Assembly (NCBI GenBank): GCA_002470605.1
Contig: DKND01000031.1
Location: forward strand, 1,840-13,983
Direction: 5' to 3'
DNA: 12,144 nucleotides
DNA from: Opitutia bacterium UBA7397
Lineage (GTDB): Bacteria; Verrucomicrobiota; Verrucomicrobiia; Opitutales; UBA953
Of the stretch, positions 7,884-12,144 are shown in pieces. The number at the start of each line of letters is the position of its first letter. Position 1 is the stretch's first letter. The position numbers and the translations under genes were made by a program. Below the pieces are notes generated by a model. The model saw only the letters and a program-made list of their open reading frames with translations, was not told the DNA's origin and did no database searches.

Positions 7884-10475
7884 ATGAGCCCCCCTACCCA
7901 TGATGACCCCTCCGGTGATGAGCCAAAAAGCTTAAGTTGGGGCTTCCGCCTCATTTTAATCGCCTCGGCTTTATACATCGCTGGCTGTTCGGCAGTCTTC
8001 TCGGTCCGTGGACTAGGCCTACTTTTCATCGGCTCCGACGTTCAGGTCATGATTATGGCCGCGAGCCTCGAGATCGGCAAACTCGTAGCTGCCTCTTTCC
8101 TTTATCGCTATTGGGAACTGATCAACGGAGTCCTGCGCTTTTACCTTACCCTCGCCGTCTTAGTCCTGATCGGAATCACGTCCTTAGGGAATTACGGCTA
8201 TCTGGCGCGTGCCTACGAAAAAACCGTCATCAATATTGCGCGCAATGAGGCGGAAATCGCGGCCCTCGACAAAGAAATCTCTGAAGTGCAGCGCCAGATT
8301 GAGGAATCGCGCGGCAAAAACTCGCGTATCAATAACTCCGGCCGGGAAGATATCGCCAAGGGTCAGGCCCGACTGACGCAGGCGACCGAATCGCTCAACC
8401 AATCGCTCGCTCGCCTCCAAGAGCAACGCAAGGCGCTGAGCGAACGTCGTACGCAGGAATTAGCCGCACCGATGCAACGCACCGCGGAGCAAGTGGCCGT
8501 CATCACCAAGAGCATCGCCGCGGAAGAAGCCGCGAGCGCCAAGGCCGTGGGCGCCGAAGAATCGACCATCGCCGGGCTCAACGACCGCATCAAGAACCTC
8601 GACCAAGCCGTCGAAGCTTACACCAAGCAAGGCCTGACGAATCAGCTCTTTATCTTCGAAAAAGATAACATTCGTCTCGGTCAGGACCTCCGCGAACAAC
8701 AGAAGCCAGAGCGCGACCAGATTCTCGCCAAGCTGACTGAAACCAGCAACCGTATCGAAAAAATGCGTAGCGAGGCCAACGCCCGCATCGAACGCCTCCG
8801 AGCCGAACAATCGAAGAACAACGACGCGACAACCAAGGAAGTTTCCCAGTTGCGCGAATTCTTCAACCTCGAACTCGCCCGCATCGACAACGAAGAAAAG
8901 AACCTGCGCAAGAGCGGCTCAGACGGCATCGCGGACCTGGAAAAACAACTCGTGGCCCTGCAGGAAAATTCCCAAGGCAAGGCGACCATGACCGATGCCG
9001 AGATCGAAGCCCTTTATAAGAACATCCGCACCCGCAACGAAGAGATCCGCCAGCTCCGCGATACGATTGCAGCTTCCGACATCGGCTCCTACCGCTTCGT
9101 CGCCCGCGCCTTCGACGCCGAAGCCGACGACGTCGTCAAGTGGCTCATGCTGGCACTGGTCGCCGTCTTCGACCCGCTCGCCGTGACGCTGGTCATCGCG
9201 TTTAACATGGCCGTCCAAGTCCGCCGCAAGCGTCGGTCCAGCGAAGCCCGCGAAAGCCAAGGTGCCGCCGGCCAAGCGGCTCGCACCGCCTGGAGCGCGT
9301 GGGAAATCACTGTGGTCGTAGTCTTGACCAGCATCATCGCGCTCATCGCCGCCTGGCTCTGGGCCACCGAACGCTCCAATCAGTCGGCTCGTTCCAACGC
9401 CGGCACCTCGAGCCTGATCCCCAGCGACAGTTTCGCCGTCGTGACTTTTCGCCCCGACGAACTTCGCCAAAAAGGCAGCCAAGCTTTCCCGGAATGGCTC
9501 GAACGCACGGGCGGGAAAGGAATGACGGTGGCGATCGCCGAGCTTCTGAAGAACGGCCTCGACCCCCATTCTGAAATTTATGGCTTCGCTAAATTTCCGA
9601 GCAATAAGCTAGGTCAGGGTACCAACCAGAACCCGGTCATGATCTGCGGCGCCATCATCCGCGTCACCGATCCTGTCGTCGCCGAAGTCGCTCTCTCGCG
9701 CATCGCCGACCAGATGAACGAAGCCATCCGCAGCGAAACCGGCCGTGGCGCCTCCAAACTGTCCCGCAGCCGTTCGATGGTGAAATATGGGGAGGGCCGT
9801 TACATGGACCCAGAAGGCGGGTTTTTTACCTTTGGTCTGACGAACCGGACCGCCATCATTTTAGTTGAGTTCGAAGGTAACAGCGCGACCCCTTGCGTGG
9901 AACAAGAAATCCGCGAATGCCTCACCCGTTTTGACCCCAAAACCCTCAAGCCGGGAGAGTTGCGCGACAAACTACCCTCTTATTCTAAAAGCAGCCCAGG
10001 CGCCTTGACCTTCTGGCTCGACTCTAACCGGTTCTTTCGTCGCCTGCCGATGAGCGACGTCACCCGGGTTCGCTACGAACAGATGCAGACCGCCTTAGAT
10101 TTCGAATTGCTGATGACCGTCCGCACGAACGGCAACGACAGTCTGGTGCTGAACGGACGCTATGTCTATCAATTCGACCGCTTCCGCGAAGGCGCCAGCC
10201 GCGACCCCCTGCAGCTCGTCTCTTCTGGCATCAACCCGAAGTCACCGGACTTGGGCTGGAAGATGATCAATCGTTGCGTCGATACGCTTGATTATGAATC
10301 GATGGTCGAACGCATGCGCGGAGCCTTGAGCGACGAAAAAGCCGCCGGGGCCCAGCAAGTCCTGGTGGAGAAATCCATCAGCACTCCACGCGATGCGAAG
10401 TTCACGATGAATACGCGCTTCGACGCCAAGGCCGGACCGCCGATCATGGCCGCCTTGCAAATCCTTTCCCAATAA
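7884..10475 (+). CDS. Polytopic membrane protein with long coiled coil and large C-terminal domain
   Basis: The ATG at 7884 gives 863 residues; an in-frame GTG at 7866 is less likely. Three membrane segments come first (about 21-41, 53-73, 84-103). A Glu/Lys/Arg/Gln-rich coiled coil spans about 111-393. A fourth segment (420-444) contains AVFDPLAVTLVIAFN, an Arg/Lys-rich loop (RRKRRSSEARE) follows, then a fifth segment (475-493). The remainder, about 508-863, is a soluble domain starting IPSDSFAVVTFRPDEL. By the positive-inside rule the N-terminus and the Arg-rich loop are cytoplasmic, so the coiled coil and C-terminal domain are periplasmic. From memory, the ASLEIGKLVAASFLYRYW and FDPLAV blocks with a coil between them resemble uncharacterised membrane proteins of marine phages. 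The C-terminal domain faintly recalls DUF4836/DUF3352-like proteins, without certainty. Function unknown. It is the first gene of a two-gene operon; no phage genes are adjacent. Confidence 0.85.
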   Translation: MSPPTHDDPSGDEPKSLSWGFRLILIASALYIAGCSAVFSVRGLGLLFIGSDVQVMIMAASLEIGKLVAASFLYRYWELINGVLRFYLTLAVLVLIGITSLGNYGYLARAYEKTVINIARNEAEIAALDKEISEVQRQIEESRGKNSRINNSGREDIAKGQARLTQATESLNQSLARLQEQRKALSERRTQELAAPMQRTAEQVAVITKSIAAEEAASAKAVGAEESTIAGLNDRIKNLDQAVEAYTKQGLTNQLFIFEKDNIRLGQDLREQQKPERDQILAKLTETSNRIEKMRSEANARIERLRAEQSKNNDATTKEVSQLREFFNLELARIDNEEKNLRKSGSDGIADLEKQLVALQENSQGKATMTDAEIEALYKNIRTRNEEIRQLRDTIAASDIGSYRFVARAFDAEADDVVKWLMLALVAVFDPLAVTLVIAFNMAVQVRRKRRSSEARESQGAAGQAARTAWSAWEITVVVVLTSIIALIAAWLWATERSNQSARSNAGTSSLIPSDSFAVVTFRPDELRQKGSQAFPEWLERTGGKGMTVAIAELLKNGLDPHSEIYGFAKFPSNKLGQGTNQNPVMICGAIIRVTDPVVAEVALSRIADQMNEAIRSETGRGASKLSRSRSMVKYGEGRYMDPEGGFFTFGLTNRTAIILVEFEGNSATPCVEQEIRECLTRFDPKTLKPGELRDKLPSYSKSSPGALTFWLDSNRFFRRLPMSDVTRVRYEQMQTALDFELLMTVRTNGNDSLVLNGRYVYQFDRFREGASRDPLQLVSSGINPKSPDLGWKMINRCVDTLDYESMVERMRGALSDEKAAGAQQVLVEKSISTPRDAKFTMNTRFDAKAGPPIMAALQILSQ

Positions 10476-10479
10476 GCCC

Positions 10480-11214
10480 ATGAGCCTGCGCACGCACCTC
10501 AATCTCGGTCTCATCACCGCAGGCGCATGGTTGCTCTCCGGCTGCGCATCAAGCCCCACCGACAAAGGGGCGGACGTAAGCAATGCCAGCCCAACAGCGG
10601 TCAAAGAATCTCATTGGTATAAACCCGATTGGCTCAGCTTACCCTCGTGGAAGATATTCGGTGGAGAAGAGACCAAGCCTCAACCCAAAGTCGTGGCAGC
10701 CAAAAAGACGACTCCAGCCGCTAAGGATGCCAGTGCCGAAGCCTGGAACGAGCCTAAGGCGAAGCCCAGCAATCCCGAGGTAAGCAAAGATGCGGCCAAG
10801 CCCAAACCTGCCGCCCTGACAAATTCGGAGAATAAGCCTAAGCCCGAAACCACGGTGGCAGTCAAAACGGCCGTGACGGTGGACGATTCGAAAAAGTTCA
10901 ACTCAACGATCATCAAGTTATCCGAGATCAAAACCCCTTCGACCGCTGCCTCAGCCCAAGGAGTGGCGATCAACGGCGCCGGCGGCAATGTGAGCAGCAA
11001 GCCGCGTATCCCCTTGCCTTTTCGTCTCAGCGAATGGATCTCGGACGAACAGGCCCATAAGGCCTGGCGTGAAAAACAGGTTGAAAAACTTTCGGACGAA
11101 GCCCGCAACCGACTCGAGCAACAGCAGAAAATTCATGGGACGATTGCTCGCTTCAAGATCAACGAACAGACGGGCGAGATCGAGAAAGTAGCGGAACAGC
11201 CGGAAAAGAAATAA
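10480..11214 (+). CDS. Lipoprotein of unknown function, coupled to the coiled-coil membrane protein
   Basis: This is a 244-residue protein starting four bases after the stop of the coiled-coil gene, so translational coupling is likely. A lipoprotein signal is clear: a hydrophobic stretch ends in LLSGC with the lipidated Cys at 22, and the next residues (ASS) contain no Asp at +2, which in proteobacteria would favour the outer membrane. A short aromatic patch (HWYKPDWLSLPSWKIFGG) follows. About 65-125 is a low-complexity Lys/Ala/Pro/Glu linker, typical of proteins crossing the periplasm or peptidoglycan. Residues about 178-244 form a charged, probably helical tail (SEWISDEQAHKAWREKQVEK and onward) that might pair with the partner's coiled coil. 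I recognise no family. A structural partner of the upstream membrane protein is the simplest guess. The transcript ends at the hairpin 20 bases downstream. Confidence 0.8.
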   Translation: MSLRTHLNLGLITAGAWLLSGCASSPTDKGADVSNASPTAVKESHWYKPDWLSLPSWKIFGGEETKPQPKVVAAKKTTPAAKDASAEAWNEPKAKPSNPEVSKDAAKPKPAALTNSENKPKPETTVAVKTAVTVDDSKKFNSTIIKLSEIKTPSTAASAQGVAINGAGGNVSSKPRIPLPFRLSEWISDEQAHKAWREKQVEKLSDEARNRLEQQQKIHGTIARFKINEQTGEIEKVAEQPEKK

Positions 11215-11233
11215 CGCCCGCTTCATTTCCCCC

Positions 11234-11277
11234 TTAAACAAAGCAGGGCGGGATTGCTCCCGCCCTGCTTTGTTTAA
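11234..11277. terminator. Bidirectional intrinsic terminator between convergent genes
   Basis: A perfect 20-bp inverted repeat has arms at 11234-11253 and 11258-11277 and a TTGC loop. Its core is GCAGGGCGGGA/TCCCGCCCTGC, flanked by an A-rich outer left arm (TTAAACAAA) and a T-rich outer right arm (TTTGTTTAA). Read from either strand this gives a GC-rich stem followed by a U-rich tract. It begins 20 bases after the lipoprotein stop and lies 14 bases past the stop of the convergent DUF1080 gene, so it probably ends both transcripts. Confidence 0.92.
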
Positions 11278-11290
11278 ATCGAGCCGAAGC

Positions 11291-11935
11291 TTACTTGATT
11301 TCGGCGACCGCAATATTGCGGTACTCGACCTTCATCTTCACGCCGCCGTGGACCTGGAGGCCAATCGGAGCAGCCTTTGGGTAACCCACGTCGACGTAGT
11401 TGGCGACCTGCTCGCCGTTGATCCAGACGGTGTAGGTGTCGCCTTTGGCCTGAAAGCGAATCTTGTTCCATTCGTTGTTTTTCCAGAGGGCGGCGACCTT
11501 TGGAGCCCAACCGGCTTCAGGGTAACCAGCCTTGGCGGGCTTGCTACCGGGTATAGTGCAATAGAACGCGCCAGTCATGTCCTTCTTGAGGGAGCGGGAG
11601 ACGCCGATTTGCATCTGGATATCCTTCTTACCGGCGGCGTCATTGCGGACCATGATGCCGCTGTCGATTTCGCCACTGAAGCGGCATTCGCACTCGATGA
11701 CGAGGTCCAGATAGGACTTCTCGGTGTAAAGCATATTGCCCTTCTTGTAGTCCTTGAAGGCATCCTTGTTCTCGCCCGTGAGAACGCCGTCGGCAGCGGT
11801 CCAGAAAGCATCTTCTCCGGAGGTTTTCCAGCCCGCGAGATCTTTGCCATTAAAGGCAGACTCGAGCTTAGGCTCAGCGGCGGAGGCCGAGACGATGAGA
11901 GCGGCGAGAGCCGCGAGGAAACGGAGGGATTTCAT
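11291..11935 (-). CDS. Secreted DUF1080 protein (3-keto-disaccharide hydrolase family)
   Basis: I chose the ATG at 11935 (214 residues) because it opens a textbook signal peptide (MKSLRFLAALAALIVSASAA, cleaved near A20/E21). The frame continues to 12052 without a better start. The mature part is a single DUF1080 domain, with a concanavalin-like beta-sandwich expected. Hallmarks are FNGKDLAGW (28-36), WTAADGVLTGE (45-55), YLDLVIECECRFSGEIDSGI (75-94) followed by MVRN, NEWNKIRFQAKGDTYTVWING, and GLQVHGG near the end. The family is named for hydrolysis of 3-keto-glycosides, but many members are only annotated by homology. The length matches single-domain members. It stands alone on the minus strand, convergent with the lipoprotein operon and divergent from the gene at 12091. 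A periplasmic role in sugar or glycoside breakdown is inferred. Confidence 0.92.
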   Translation of the reverse strand: MKSLRFLAALAALIVSASAAEPKLESAFNGKDLAGWKTSGEDAFWTAADGVLTGENKDAFKDYKKGNMLYTEKSYLDLVIECECRFSGEIDSGIMVRNDAAGKKDIQMQIGVSRSLKKDMTGAFYCTIPGSKPAKAGYPEAGWAPKVAALWKNNEWNKIRFQAKGDTYTVWINGEQVANYVDVGYPKAAPIGLQVHGGVKMKVEYRNIAVAEIK

Positions 11936-12090
11936 GTGCTTTAGGTTTAGGGATACGGATACGGATAGGGGGCCGTTCAGAAGATACAATAAAAGAGCGA
12001 TGCCGAAAAGGGGTCCCGAATGCCCTATTCCATTTGCAAGCCGTCGCGCCACCCCCTACCCCTATCCCAACCCCACTCCTTCACAACAAC
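11936..12090. promoter_or_regulatory. Divergent intergenic region upstream of the DUF1080 gene and the gene at 12091
   Basis: These 155 bases separate two divergent starts and presumably contain both promoters. I find no convincing -35/-10 pair for either direction. The right end (12050-12090) is a C-rich, pyrimidine-heavy leader without a ribosome binding site. Two repeat features stand out: a short tandem hexamer at 11951-11968, and a 9-base inverted match between 11963-11971 and 12059-12067. Confidence 0.5.
11951..11968 (+). repeat. Short tandem hexamer repeat GGATAC, GGATAC, GGATAG
   Basis: Three adjacent hexamers lie 16-33 bases upstream of the DUF1080 start codon, within its leader or promoter. 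The third copy differs in the last base. The number of copies is too small to imply anything beyond a possible protein-binding site or local slippage. Confidence 0.6.
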
Positions 12091-12144
12091 ATGTCCACCC
12101 TACGTATCCTAACCCTCCTCGCCGTGTGCTCTCTCGCCCAAGCT
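12091..12144 (+). CDS. Start of a secreted protein, signal peptide only, truncated by window edge
   Basis: An ATG at 12091 opens an 18-codon frame to the window end. It reads MSTLRILTLLAVCSLAQA: one Arg, a hydrophobic core and a final Ala-x-Ala, as in a signal peptidase I substrate, with cleavage expected right at the window edge. The leader just upstream is pyrimidine- and AC-rich without a Shine-Dalgarno sequence, like the other genes here. The product cannot be identified from this fragment. Divergence from the DUF1080 gene raises the possibility of a related exported enzyme, but that is only a guess. Confidence 0.62.
   Translation, partial: MSTLRILTLLAVCSLAQA

Noticed and set aside
8919..9569. 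Minus-strand open frame (216 codons) opposite the coiled-coil gene
   Set aside because: A shadow of the coiled-coil gene, whose plus-strand translation has continuous membrane and coil structure through this span; the antisense translation shows no recognisable domain.
11936..12052. N-terminal extension of the DUF1080 protein to 12052
   Set aside because: The extension has no family similarity and the ATG at 11935 begins a complete signal peptide.
1..12144. CRISPR array, tRNA, rRNA, insertion sequence or prophage
   Set aside because: No regularly spaced repeats, cloverleaf-like segments, rRNA blocks, transposase or integrase motifs were seen. The phage-like protein at 7884-10475 stands alone and is not evidence of a prophage.

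Overview
The window looks like chromosomal DNA of a free-living Verrucomicrobiota-type bacterium (PVC superphylum; Planctomycetota or Lentisphaerota are less likely alternatives). The evidence is protein content. There is a Tat-exported DUF1501 protein, a large PSCyt1/DUF1549/DUF1553 'planctomycete cytochrome' protein, a PSCyt1-WD40 fusion, a PPC-domain surface protein and a DUF1080 protein. This set is characteristic of Verrucomicrobiota and Planctomycetota. The DNA is moderately GC-rich and densely coding. None of the eight chosen start codons has a recognisable Shine-Dalgarno sequence. No rRNA, tRNA, CRISPR, transposase or integrase was seen.

Layout. (1) Positions 1-7682, minus strand, is one probable operon transcribed right to left: DUF1501 (7682-6351), PPC protein (6283-3851), PSCyt1/Ig-like/DUF1549/DUF1553 protein (3844-1031), then PSCyt1-WD40 protein (1019 to beyond the left edge). 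The gaps are 67, 6 and 11 bases. All four products carry an export signal. (2) Positions 7683-7883 are an AT-rich divergent promoter region. (3) Positions 7884-11214, plus strand, are a two-gene operon: an 863-residue membrane protein with a long coiled coil between membrane segments, then a 244-residue lipoprotein four bases downstream. (4) A perfect 20-bp hairpin (11234-11277) lies between convergent genes and probably terminates both. (5) A DUF1080 gene (11935-11291, minus) is separated by a short intergenic region from a plus-strand gene starting at 12091, of which only the signal peptide lies in the window.

How the genes may work together. The left operon encodes an envelope module with four predicted haem c sites, a phosphatase/sulfatase-fold protein and adhesion-type beta domains. 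In these phyla such modules are numerous and often sit near sulfatases and carbohydrate genes. The DUF1080 protein (concanavalin-like fold, 3-keto-disaccharide hydrolase family) fits the same glycan-degradation theme, although it is a separate transcription unit. The biochemical role of DUF1501/1549/1553 modules is not established.

The most novel element is the 7884-11214 pair. Its first product appears related to a coiled-coil membrane protein family I recall from marine phages, but it carries an additional ~355-residue C-terminal domain and is coupled to a lipoprotein. The predicted topology puts both the coiled coil and the C-terminal domain in the periplasm, so the pair may form an envelope-spanning assembly. 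That is inference from sequence only.
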